46,855 bases of DNA from CAZMGY01 sp964565945 [NCBI: uncultured bacterium] (lineage in GTDB: Bacteria; GCA-001730085). Positions 19,894-29,202 of the stretch are shown piece by piece; positions within the stretch are counted from its first letter, which is position 1, and every line of letters starts with the position of its first letter. The notes under the pieces were generated by a model. The model ran no database searches, was not told where the DNA came from, and saw only the letters and a list, made by a program, of their open reading frames with translations. The position numbers were made by a program, and so were the translations under genes. The DNA lies in NCBI GenBank assembly GCA_964565945.1, contig CAZMGY010000034.1, positions 1 to 46,855 on the forward strand, read 5' to 3'.

Positions 19894-22272
19894 TTAAGCC
19901 ACGGGGCTTGCAGAGAGAGCATTTTCGAAAACAAAATTAATTTTTCCTTCTTTATTGAGCACTAAGCTCGTGGAAAAGGTTTTTCCTGATTTATTTTTAA
20001 ATCCACTCATAGCAGAGGTTTGTTTTTTGGTGAGCAATGTTTTGGCAATCTCGGGAGTGATGGTTTTGCCGGCTATTTCTTTCCAGATGGCAAAGGTGCA
20101 ACCTTTATCTTTCCAGTTTGAGCATCCGAAGGCTTTGGCTGTTTCCAGAATGTCGCTTTCGCACAGAGGGCATTGCCCTAGAACCTTTTTGGGAATGTTA
20201 TCGAAATCAAATTGAACTTCAAAGTCGTTGTTCATCACAAGAGATGCATTGAATAAGGATCCTTTCTTACTTTTAAATCCTTTGATGGGACCCACCTTTT
20301 TATCTTTGAGCAACTTGTTGACTTGAGCATTGGAGAGACGTTTGCCAGCCACGATTTTCCAAATTTTGAAGGAACAATCGTTTTCCCATTGCGAGCAACC
20401 ATAAAATTTTTGTTTTTCTTCCATGGGATGATTACATTTAGGACATGATTCTAGTAAGTTTGGTAAAGAATCAATCACTTTTTTGACAATGTTGTGAATG
20501 AGTTCTTTGATTTCGTTCATAAATTGATCTCGTGAGTATTTGTTTTGTGCCATATGGTTGAGTTTTTGTTCCCATTCGCCTGTGAGTTTGGGAGAGGTAA
20601 GCTCTTGTTCTTGGATCGATTCGATTAAATAAATACCTTTTTCGGTAGGAACAAGATGATTTTTGTGTCGTTCGATATAGCCGACCTGAATCAGACGTTC
20701 GAGAATTTGAGCTCGTGTAGCAGGTGTGCCTAAACCGCAGTCCTTCATCGCTTGGCGTAGTTCATCATCTTCGATATTTTGGGAGGCGGTTTCCATAGCT
20801 GCAAGAATAGACGCTTCGTTATGAATGGTTGGTGGCTTGGTGGTCTTTTTTTCGAGGCTGAGTTTTTTTTGAAGAATAGCGTCGTTGACCTTAACATCGG
20901 GCAAGAGTGCTTCCTTTTCTTTGTTGGCTGAATCATTCATGTAGATGGCGCGCCAACCAAGAGCAAGGATACTTGTGCCAGTACTTTTGAATACAAAGGT
21001 GCCAAATTGGGAAATAATTTCGGTTTGAGCTTTTTTGCAAACCAGCATAAAGACAGCCAGAAATCGTTTAAGAACAAGATAAAACAGTTTGGTCTCGTCG
21101 GGATTAAGGCGTTGCAAATTGGCTTTTTTCTCCGTCGGAATAATTGCATGGTGGTCGGTGATCTTTTTATCATCAACGATCCGCTTACTGAAGGAGAGGT
21201 TTTTCTGTAAAATCTCTTGGGCAAAAGAGCCTAATTGAGGATCTTGGGTTAAGTTTTGAATGCGAGATTTGATTTTAAGCTTAAGATCGCTTGACAAATA
21301 ACGCGAGGATGTTCTTGGATAGGTGATTACTTTATGCGTTTCGTAGAGAGCTTGAGCCAGTTTGAGTGTTCGATCAGCCGAAAATTTAAAACGTTTATAA
21401 GCATCTTTTTGCAATTCGGTAAGGTCATACAGCAAGGGTTGTTTGTCTTGCCTAGATTTTTTTTCGGCTTTGGTGATTGTGCCTTTGGGATGTTGGTGAA
21501 TTTGCTCCATGGTGTTCTGAGCATCTTCTTCTTTAGAAAAACGATCTTGTTTTTTGTCGGGATCAAACCACAAGCCTTGAAACACGCCATTAGGGTGTTT
21601 GATGTGAGCTGTAATTTTAAAGTAATTTTCTGGCTCAAAATTCATATGTTTGTGATAGCGATCGACAATCATTTTAAGAACGGGTGTTTGCACGCGCCCT
21701 ACGCTCATGACACCATCTCCGCCCGAGAGACAAAGGGTGTAAGCGCGAGTAGCATTTATGCCAATCAGCCAGTCGGCTTCGGAACGAGAGACTGCTGAAT
21801 GATAGAGGGGGTCGTAGTTCTTGCCTTCTTTAAGATTATTAAACCCTTCTCGAATGGCTTCGTCGGTTTGGGAGGAAATCCATAATCTTTTGATGGGTTT
21901 GTCGCATTGGGCTAGGTCGTAAATGTAACGAAAAATCAACTCTCCTTCGCGTCCAGCATCTGTGGCGCAGATAACTTCCGATGTTTTGTCTTGGTTAATC
22001 AGGCGCTCAATGATTTTGTATTGTTTTTGAACGCCTCCATCACCAGTGACCGACTTATGAAAATCTTCGGGAATGATGGGCAGTTGTTTGAGGTCCCACT
22101 TTTTGAAACTGCTACCATAGCTGTCGGGAGGATCTAGAGCCACAAGATGACCCAACGCCCACGTGACAGCATAATCTTTGTTCGAAAAATAACCATTCTG
22201 TTTCGAAGAAATGTTAAGCACACGGGCAATATCACGAGCTACACTGGGTTTTTCTGCGATGATCACCTTCAT
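19894..22272 (-). CDS. topB: DNA topoisomerase III (type IA)
   Basis: 792 residues from the chosen ATG; the frame runs open 18 codons farther, but those codons contain the promoter and the protein start MKVIIAEKPSVARDIARVL is the usual TopB beginning. The Toprim domain has E7 and CATDAGREGELIFRYIY. The strand-cleaving tyrosine is Y318 in VITYPRTSSRYL. The C-terminus carries two zinc-finger-like repeats (CPKCNHPM...YGCSQWENDC and CPLCESDI...FGCSNWKDKGC), each followed by an IWK-IAGK module. It relaxes and decatenates DNA by single-strand passage. Confidence 0.93.
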   Translation of the reverse strand: MKVIIAEKPSVARDIARVLNISSKQNGYFSNKDYAVTWALGHLVALDPPDSYGSSFKKWDLKQLPIIPEDFHKSVTGDGGVQKQYKIIERLINQDKTSEVICATDAGREGELIFRYIYDLAQCDKPIKRLWISSQTDEAIREGFNNLKEGKNYDPLYHSAVSRSEADWLIGINATRAYTLCLSGGDGVMSVGRVQTPVLKMIVDRYHKHMNFEPENYFKITAHIKHPNGVFQGLWFDPDKKQDRFSKEEDAQNTMEQIHQHPKGTITKAEKKSRQDKQPLLYDLTELQKDAYKRFKFSADRTLKLAQALYETHKVITYPRTSSRYLSSDLKLKIKSRIQNLTQDPQLGSFAQEILQKNLSFSKRIVDDKKITDHHAIIPTEKKANLQRLNPDETKLFYLVLKRFLAVFMLVCKKAQTEIISQFGTFVFKSTGTSILALGWRAIYMNDSANKEKEALLPDVKVNDAILQKKLSLEKKTTKPPTIHNEASILAAMETASQNIEDDELRQAMKDCGLGTPATRAQILERLIQVGYIERHKNHLVPTEKGIYLIESIQEQELTSPKLTGEWEQKLNHMAQNKYSRDQFMNEIKELIHNIVKKVIDSLPNLLESCPKCNHPMEEKQKFYGCSQWENDCSFKIWKIVAGKRLSNAQVNKLLKDKKVGPIKGFKSKKGSLFNASLVMNNDFEVQFDFDNIPKKVLGQCPLCESDILETAKAFGCSNWKDKGCTFAIWKEIAGKTITPEIAKTLLTKKQTSAMSGFKNKSGKTFSTSLVLNKEGKINFVFENALSASPVA

Positions 22273-22279
22273 GGACTTT

Positions 22280-22288
22280 ATCATATCA
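22280..22288 (-). promoter_or_regulatory. Extended -10 of topB, leaderless start
   Basis: Minus strand TGATATGAT, then 7 bases (AAAGTCC), then the topB ATG at 22272. No ribosome binding site can fit. It lies 7 bases from the divergent grx extended -10. Confidence 0.55.
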
Positions 22289-22295
22289 TAAACTG

Positions 22296-22304
22296 TGGTA
22301 AAAT
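22296..22304 (+). promoter_or_regulatory. Extended -10 of the grx-bolA operon
   Basis: TGGTAAAAT, 35 bases before the grx ATG. Unlike topB, the mRNA would have a leader with a strong AAAAGGAGA ribosome binding site. Confidence 0.5.
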
Positions 22305-22339
22305 ATTTGCGTATGGGTCCAATCAAAAGGAGAAAAATA

Positions 22340-22582
22340 ATGCCTAATCTAGTGCTTTACGGTATGGAAAGTTGTATGTTTTGCCAAAAAGTTCGTCAAT
22401 ATCTTCAAGAAGAGGGGATTGAAGTGCCTGTGAAAGAGATTCAAGAAGATTCTGCGGCACGTGATGAATTGATGGCGATTGGGGGGAAGACCCAGGTGCC
22501 TTGTTTGGTGATTGATGGTGAACCTTTGTATGAGTCTTTGGATATCATTGAGTGGTTTAAAAATAATTGGAGTAGAGTATGA
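22340..22582 (+). CDS. Glutaredoxin, dithiol CxxC type
   Basis: 80 residues. The active site is C12-M-F-C15, followed by the cis-Pro loop TQVPCLVIDG and a C-terminal helix (SLDIIEWFKNNW), giving a minimal thioredoxin-fold glutaredoxin similar to the N-terminal domain of glutathione transferases. The start at 22340 is chosen because AAAAGGAGA precedes it by 7 bases; the longer frame from 22295 would begin in the promoter. Its stop overlaps the bolA start (ATGA), tying it to the Fe-S and redox genes downstream. Confidence 0.88.
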   Translation: MPNLVLYGMESCMFCQKVRQYLQEEGIEVPVKEIQEDSAARDELMAIGGKTQVPCLVIDGEPLYESLDIIEWFKNNWSRV

Positions 22583-22812
22583 TTGACAAAATTAAGGCAA
22601 TTATTCTGGATGCGATTCCTGATGCGGTAGTTGAGGTGAGTGATCCTCGTAATGATGGGCACCACTTTGAAGCAAGGGTAATCAGTTCATTGTTTGAAGA
22701 TATGTCCTTGGTGAAGCAGCACCAGATGGTTATGAAGGCTTTAAAAAATGCGTTTGATTCGGAAACGATGCATGCTTTGCAGCTCAAAACATTAACACCT
22801 AAGGATGTTTAG
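22579..22812 (+). CDS. BolA family protein
   Basis: 77 residues. The class II KH-like BolA fold is shown by VEVSDPRNDGHHFEARVIS, with the conserved His of the metal site, then the FEDMSLVKQHQMVMKAL helix and a C-terminal MHALQLKTLTP strand. Small BolA proteins of this kind bind the 2Fe-2S cluster carried by CGFS glutaredoxins, and one is encoded 75 bases downstream. That adjacency supports a role in iron-sulfur cluster trafficking. Confidence 0.9.
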   Translation: MIDKIKAIILDAIPDAVVEVSDPRNDGHHFEARVISSLFEDMSLVKQHQMVMKALKNAFDSETMHALQLKTLTPKDV

Positions 22813-22887
22813 GATAGAGTTCCTTAGGTAGCTCTCCCTTTGAAAAATGGAGAGGAGATTAATTGAAATATAAGGAGTATTTGAAAA

Positions 22888-23202
22888 ATGAACAAATCAG
22901 TGAAACAACAAATTGAGAAAAATATTCAAGACCACCCCATTATGCTTTTCATGAAGGGAACACCGCCCTTTTCTACGTGCGGTTTTTCGAGTGCTGTGAT
23001 TGATGTTTTGAATTCCTACGATGTTAAATTTGGCTCAGTCAATGTTCTCGATAATAAAGATTTGCGCCAAGGAATCAAAGATTTCTCGGATTGGCCCACG
23101 ATTCCTCAGCTTTACGTGAAAGGTGAGTTTATTGGCGGTTGCGATATTGTCTTGGAGATGCATCAGAAAGGAGAGCTGGAAGCTCTTTTGAAAAATGCCT
23201 AA
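22888..23202 (+). CDS. grxD: Monothiol (CGFS) glutaredoxin, Grx4 type
   Basis: 104 residues. The active site STCGFSSAV (C31) is the CGFS signature, with the glutathione-binding WPTIPQLYVKGEFIGGCDIV segment. Such proteins hold a bridging 2Fe-2S cluster with glutathione and pass it on, usually with a BolA partner, which is encoded immediately upstream. The end overlaps the start of the xth gene by 8 bases. Confidence 0.94.
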   Translation: MNKSVKQQIEKNIQDHPIMLFMKGTPPFSTCGFSSAVIDVLNSYDVKFGSVNVLDNKDLRQGIKDFSDWPTIPQLYVKGEFIGGCDIVLEMHQKGELEALLKNA

Positions 23203-23962
23203 AACGCTCATCTCTTGGAATGTGAATGGCTTACGAGCGGTGATGAAAAAAGGTTTCTTGGATTGGTTGCACGATACCGATGCCGATGTGGTGAGCTTGC
23301 AAGAAACCAAGCTTCAGCTGGATCAAGTACCTGAAGAGATTTTGAAACACTCTCAATATCGGTCCTATTGGCATTCGGCCGAGAAAAAAGGTTATAGTGG
23401 TGTAGCGACTTTGTCCAAATACGAACCTTTATCTGTGACCGAAATGGGAATTGATGAGTTTGATCAGGAGGGTCGCTTTCAGGCCCTTGAGTATGATTCT
23501 TTTGTCTTGATTAATGCTTATTTTCCCAATAGCCAGGCTGAGCGTGCACGATTGAAGTATAAGCTTGCCTTTTGCGATGCTTTGTATGAGAAGGCCGAGG
23601 AATGGAAAAGTAAAGGCAAGGGCGTTGTTATTTGTGGGGATTACAATATTGCTCATCAGCCAATCGATTTGAAACGGCCTAAGCAAAATGAGGATAATCC
23701 TGGTTATTACATTGAGGAGTGCGAATGGATGACGTCGTTTTTGCAGAAAGGCTATGTTGACTTCTTTCGTGAACAGCATCTTGATGAGCCGGATCATTAC
23801 AGTTGGTGGTCCTATCGTGCGCAGGCCAGAAGTCGAAATGTGGGTTGGAGGATCGATTACCATTGTGTTAATCAAGAGTTTATGGATCATGTGGATGAGG
23901 CGCGCATTTGCCCCGAGGTGATGGGATCGGATCATTGCCCAGTGATGCTAACATTGAAGTGA
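23195..23962 (+). CDS. xth: Exodeoxyribonuclease III (AP endonuclease)
   Basis: 255 residues, EEP superfamily. Metal and catalytic residues are visible in [10 protein letters not shown] (Asn), LQETKLQ (Glu), [12 protein letters not shown] (Asp, Asn) and GSDHCPV (Asp-His). It nicks DNA at abasic sites and removes 3' blocking groups in base-excision repair. It overlaps grxD by 8 bases and is followed after 13 bases by dcd, suggesting a combined redox and DNA-maintenance operon. Confidence 0.93.
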   Translation: MPKTLISWNVNGLRAVMKKGFLDWLHDTDADVVSLQETKLQLDQVPEEILKHSQYRSYWHSAEKKGYSGVATLSKYEPLSVTEMGIDEFDQEGRFQALEYDSFVLINAYFPNSQAERARLKYKLAFCDALYEKAEEWKSKGKGVVICGDYNIAHQPIDLKRPKQNEDNPGYYIEECEWMTSFLQKGYVDFFREQHLDEPDHYSWWSYRAQARSRNVGWRIDYHCVNQEFMDHVDEARICPEVMGSDHCPVMLTLK

Positions 23963-23975
23963 TAAGAAAACTAAA

Positions 23976-24512
23976 ATGATTCTTTCGGATGCAACGATAC
24001 AAGAGATGATTAAGAGCCAAGAATTGATTGTTAAGCCCTTGGATGAACATTCGATTCAACCTGCTTCGATCGATTGTCGCTTAGGGACGCACTTTTTAAG
24101 CTTGGATGACAATCGTATGGATGTGATTTCTCTTCGATCCGACATTATTTATCGAGAGTTTGAAGAAAAAGCGGTGACCATTCCACCGCATTCTTTTTTG
24201 CTAGCGACAACTATGGAATATATCGAACTTCCTGATCATGTGACGGCTTTTGTTGAAGGACGCAGCTCGATAGGGCGTATTGGATTATTTATCCAAAATG
24301 CTGGTTGGGTTGACCCAGGCTTTAAGGGTCGTATCACCTTAGAGTTGTACAATGCCAATTCTTTGCCGATCCGCTTGGAAGCTGGACGACGTATTTGTCA
24401 GTTAGTTTTTTGCAAAATGGATCGTACCGCTCAAGTTCCTTATCACGGAAAATACCAAGGCCAAGAAAAAACTGTGGGAAGTCGCATTTTTTCTGATGCC
24501 GATATCGGTTGA
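23976..24512 (+). CDS. dcd: dCTP deaminase
   Basis: 178 residues. The trimeric dUTPase-fold deaminase signatures are [38 protein letters not shown] and the C-terminal [15 protein letters not shown]. It converts dCTP to dUTP for thymidylate synthesis. The C-terminal KYQGQ pattern resembles the bifunctional dCTP deaminase/dUTPase group as much as the E. coli enzyme, so bifunctionality is possible. It ends 3 bases from the convergent SRPBCC gene. Confidence 0.9.
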   Translation: MILSDATIQEMIKSQELIVKPLDEHSIQPASIDCRLGTHFLSLDDNRMDVISLRSDIIYREFEEKAVTIPPHSFLLATTMEYIELPDHVTAFVEGRSSIGRIGLFIQNAGWVDPGFKGRITLELYNANSLPIRLEAGRRICQLVFCKMDRTAQVPYHGKYQGQEKTVGSRIFSDADIG

Positions 24513-24515
24513 TTT

Positions 24516-25091
24516 TTATTTAAAATTGTTGTTTTTATTGCGTTGCGTAGGGGGTCGACGTCGCTGTTGTCCTCGCGAATTATTTTTGCGAGGTTCGCGT
24601 GATCCTGGCTGAAAAGGGTTAACCGTTAGAGGACGAAACCATTCGGTTAAACGTTGAAAACGATAGTCAAACATTTGTTGGATTTGTCGTTTAACAATCA
24701 GATTATTGAGAAGATCGGACAAAGGTCCACCAGGAAGAGTGTAGGTGATGTCATCGGTGATTTCTGTGATTTCACTATTAAGCCCATTAATAATGTGTTT
24801 GTGCACCCATGTTTTAAAAGGACCGCGCACTTGTTGTTCCATAAACGACTTTTGCTTAGGGTTCCATTGAATGATTTCTGATTCCCAAAACATTGGAATG
24901 AGGGCTGGTTTGAATTTGAAACGTAATTTAAGTCCCTTGTGCATAATGATAGGGTAACTGTTTAAAATCTCGAGGCGATGTTTAGGGGGGGTAACTTGGC
25001 GTAAGTTGTAAGGATTAGAAAAAAACTCAAAAACAACTTCGGCATTAGCATTCACAATTTGCTTACGTTTAAATGTGTATTTTTTACTCAT
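24516..25091 (-). CDS. SRPBCC family ligand-binding protein
   Basis: 191 residues. Residues 5-150 match the START/SRPBCC helix-grip fold: FKRKQIVNANAEVVFEFFSNPYNLRQVTPP at the start and ITYTLPGGPLSDLLNNLIV at the end are typical of the COG4276 group. The last 35 residues are a basic, Arg/Asn-rich disordered tail that could bind RNA, DNA or membrane; its role is unknown. The gene overlaps the upstream TIGR01777 epimerase by 8 bases. The two families often occur adjacent or fused, so the proteins probably work together. Confidence 0.78.
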   Translation of the reverse strand: MSKKYTFKRKQIVNANAEVVFEFFSNPYNLRQVTPPKHRLEILNSYPIIMHKGLKLRFKFKPALIPMFWESEIIQWNPKQKSFMEQQVRGPFKTWVHKHIINGLNSEITEITDDITYTLPGGPLSDLLNNLIVKRQIQQMFDYRFQRLTEWFRPLTVNPFQPGSREPRKNNSRGQQRRRPPTQRNKNNNFK

Positions 25092-25977
25092 GAGTCAAAA
25101 GCTCCTTTAAGGCCACTTCAAGAATTGGGTATTGAAATGTAAAGTTGAGTTCTCGGGCCCGTTTGGGTATAACACGTTGACCTTTGGTTAATAACATAGC
25201 TCTCTCTCCAAGCATAAGGCTCAAAACACCTTTGGGGGCTTTGAATAAGCAAGGACGATGAAGTTCTTTAGCGATGCTTTTCATGAAATAGCGGTTGATA
25301 ACAGGATAAGGTGCCGTTCCATTGATAACACCTCTGAATGATTTTGTTTTAATAATGTTCAGGATCATATGAACCAAGTCATTGATATGAATCCAAGAAA
25401 TCCATTGCCAGCCTGAACCTAAAGGGCCGCATATGCCTAAACGGACAGGGTGAGCCATTTTGGGAAACGTACCGCCATCGCGACCTAAAACAATGCCAAA
25501 GCGAACAATGCTAGAGCGATGTTTATTGTTTAACTTTTTGACCTCCTGTTCCCATTTACGACATAATTGAGCTAAGTAATCTTTGCCCGATCGAGAACTT
25601 TCGTCGATGAAAGAGTCTCCGCTTGTTCCATAAAATCCGATGGCCGAAGCTTGAATTAATGTTTGGGGTTTCGAGCTCAGGTTCATTAAGGTGACCAAGC
25701 GACGCGTGATTTTGATGCGACTTTCTTCTAATTTTTTCTTTTGGCTTGGCGACCAGCGGCGATCCCTAATCGGTTCTCCGCAAAGATTGATAACTACATC
25801 GTGATTTTGGATCACTTTGGGAAGGTTATTATCTTCCCAAGAGACATAGGTGTAAGATCTTGGTTCAGAAACTTTTCTGGACAAGATGGTGATGAAATAT
25901 TTGTTACGATCTTGCTCCAGTGCTGTTATTAGGTGGCGTCCGATAAAACCTGATCCACCCGCAATTAAGATTTTCAT
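25084..25977 (-). CDS. TIGR01777 family NAD-dependent epimerase
   Basis: 297 residues, extended short-chain dehydrogenase family (COG1090, YfcH-like). The N-terminal nucleotide-binding motif is MKILIAGGSGFIGRHLI; further markers are NLCGEPIRDRRWSPSQKK, QASAIGFYG, and SGWQWISWIHINDLV near residue 200. The substrate is not known for this family. It starts 18 bases after bioB ends and overlaps the SRPBCC gene. Confidence 0.88.
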   Translation of the reverse strand: MKILIAGGSGFIGRHLITALEQDRNKYFITILSRKVSEPRSYTYVSWEDNNLPKVIQNHDVVINLCGEPIRDRRWSPSQKKKLEESRIKITRRLVTLMNLSSKPQTLIQASAIGFYGTSGDSFIDESSRSGKDYLAQLCRKWEQEVKKLNNKHRSSIVRFGIVLGRDGGTFPKMAHPVRLGICGPLGSGWQWISWIHINDLVHMILNIIKTKSFRGVINGTAPYPVINRYFMKSIAKELHRPCLFKAPKGVLSLMLGERAMLLTKGQRVIPKRARELNFTFQYPILEVALKELLTHE

Positions 25978-25995
25978 GTCATGCTCCTTGCATAC

Positions 25996-27099
25996 TTAAA
26001 CGGATGATTTGTTTGCTTGTAATGGTTTTAAGTCTTCCCATGTTTTCATAATTTGGGTCGAGTCGTCAACCGAAAAAACAGGATCAAGGGAATCATTACC
26101 TAATAGTTTGTCTAAGTCAAAGTCCGAAACAATGTCAAAACCAGCATCGGAAATCATTTGTAATGTTTTGCGAGCAGGACTTCCTTTGGTGTTGAGATAG
26201 CCATTAAGAAACAATGAGTCTGCAGGGTAAAAGGACATGACTTCGAGTCCTCTTAGGTGACCTTCTCGTCCTGCGGCTATTCTTAGTTCAGCTTTGGGGT
26301 TAAGTAAACGAAATAAACAAAGGGTGCGAAGACAAAACTGAGGGGGTATAGGGGTTGCTTGTTTAAGGAGATTGCCTTCAATGGGAACTAAAAAGTTGAC
26401 TGGAATGGAGGGGGCTTCGAATTCACGAAGTTCTAAAGCGACATCGACTAAGTCATCATGTGTTTCACCCATGCCAACAATCAATCCCGAACAGATTTCT
26501 AAATTAGCTTTTTGGGCGAACTTAAGAGTGTTGATGCGATCTTGGTAGGTGTGTGTGCTGCATATTGAGGGGTAATAACTGCGCGATGTGTTTAAGTTGT
26601 GATTGAGTCTGTCTAACCCAGCTTTTTTTAAGGTTTGAGCAGCTTCTTCGCCCATGAGTCCTGCAGACACGCAAATCTGAAGGGGATAGGTGCTTTTAAT
26701 TTTTCGAATCAATTGTGCCAATTGAGCCACACGTTTTTTGGAAGGACCACGACCCGAGCTGACCATGCAATAACGAAAAGCACCTGATTCGTAAGCTTTT
26801 TTGGCTTCGGCCATACATTCTTCTTCACTTTTGAGGGGGTACTCTTCGATAGCGGCTTTCGATGATTTGGCTTGGGCGCAGTAATTGCAATCTTCTGGAC
26901 AAAACCCATTTTGAGTATTGTTAAGGATATGCAAAGTAATGCTATTGCCTTTGTGTGTTTTACGAACTTGATAAGCGGAGTCAAGCAATGGGAGTAGTTC
27001 AATATTAGGGTCGGACAAAATGCGTTTGCATTTGTCTCGATTAATCACTTCGCCGTTGAGGCTTTGTTGCCTCAGTTGTTGATAAAATTCGTGGTTCAT
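25996..27099 (-). CDS. bioB: Biotin synthase
   Basis: 367 residues, radical SAM. The 4Fe-4S motif CPEDCNYCAQAK is intact. It inserts sulfur into dethiobiotin. The N-terminal NGEVINRDKCKRILSD segment and the GRGPSKKRV and RIAAGREGHL motifs are typical of BioB; the last holds the Arg that ligates the 2Fe-2S cluster. AAAGGAATAC precedes the ATG. Other biotin genes are not in the window. Confidence 0.94.
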   Translation of the reverse strand: MNHEFYQQLRQQSLNGEVINRDKCKRILSDPNIELLPLLDSAYQVRKTHKGNSITLHILNNTQNGFCPEDCNYCAQAKSSKAAIEEYPLKSEEECMAEAKKAYESGAFRYCMVSSGRGPSKKRVAQLAQLIRKIKSTYPLQICVSAGLMGEEAAQTLKKAGLDRLNHNLNTSRSYYPSICSTHTYQDRINTLKFAQKANLEICSGLIVGMGETHDDLVDVALELREFEAPSIPVNFLVPIEGNLLKQATPIPPQFCLRTLCLFRLLNPKAELRIAAGREGHLRGLEVMSFYPADSLFLNGYLNTKGSPARKTLQMISDAGFDIVSDFDLDKLLGNDSLDPVFSVDDSTQIMKTWEDLKPLQANKSSV

Positions 27100-27126
27100 T
27101 TTGTATTCCTTTTGCTACTTGATTAA

Positions 27127-27156
27127 GGGACGTTACCGTCAAGCCCTGGTATGACG
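27127..27156. repeat. Interspersed palindromic repeat, degenerate
   Basis: GGGACGTTACCGTCAAGCCC then TGGTATGACG in the thiC-bioB gap, another worn copy of the GCGG-CAAG element. Confidence 0.4.
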
Positions 27157-27194
27157 AAAGCAAATGAGCCTAGTGATAATGATAAACTGTATCT

Positions 27195-28919
<1,725 letters not shown>

Positions 28920-28959
28920 CTATGTCAATGTATGGTTAATAACGTTTTTATGAGGTTCT

Positions 28960-28965
28960 ATTATA
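28960..28965 (-). promoter_or_regulatory. Probable -10 box of thiC
   Basis: TATAAT on the minus strand, preceded by TG without the usual spacer base. No good -35 hexamer is seen. It leaves a leader of about 45-50 bases. Confidence 0.45.
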
Positions 28966-29202
28966 CACTGGAAAGCTTACAATTGTTTGGAGAGAGAAGT
29001 TTTTCTTATTGATGGGCGGGTGTGAGACAATCTTACACCTTTAATCACCAAATAAAAAAATGAGTGTTATGGGAGGAATGCTGTTTGTGACTATGTGGGC
29101 AATCACAAAGTTTCCAGCCCATATGACACAGGCAAAAGGGCGAGTAGATAAGCTTTAGTGGCAGTTGTTTTCATTAGGGGCATTGCCCCGTAGCATATAG
29201 GC
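28966..29202. other. Gap between metH and thiC
   Basis: No gene seen. It contains a near-perfect palindrome, GTGTGAGA-CAA-TCTTACAC, at 29020-29038 and a GGGGC-ATT-GCCCC hairpin at 29177-29189, 13 bases downstream of the metH stop. The hairpin lacks a U tract in the metH direction, so it is not a standard intrinsic terminator. Confidence 0.5.
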
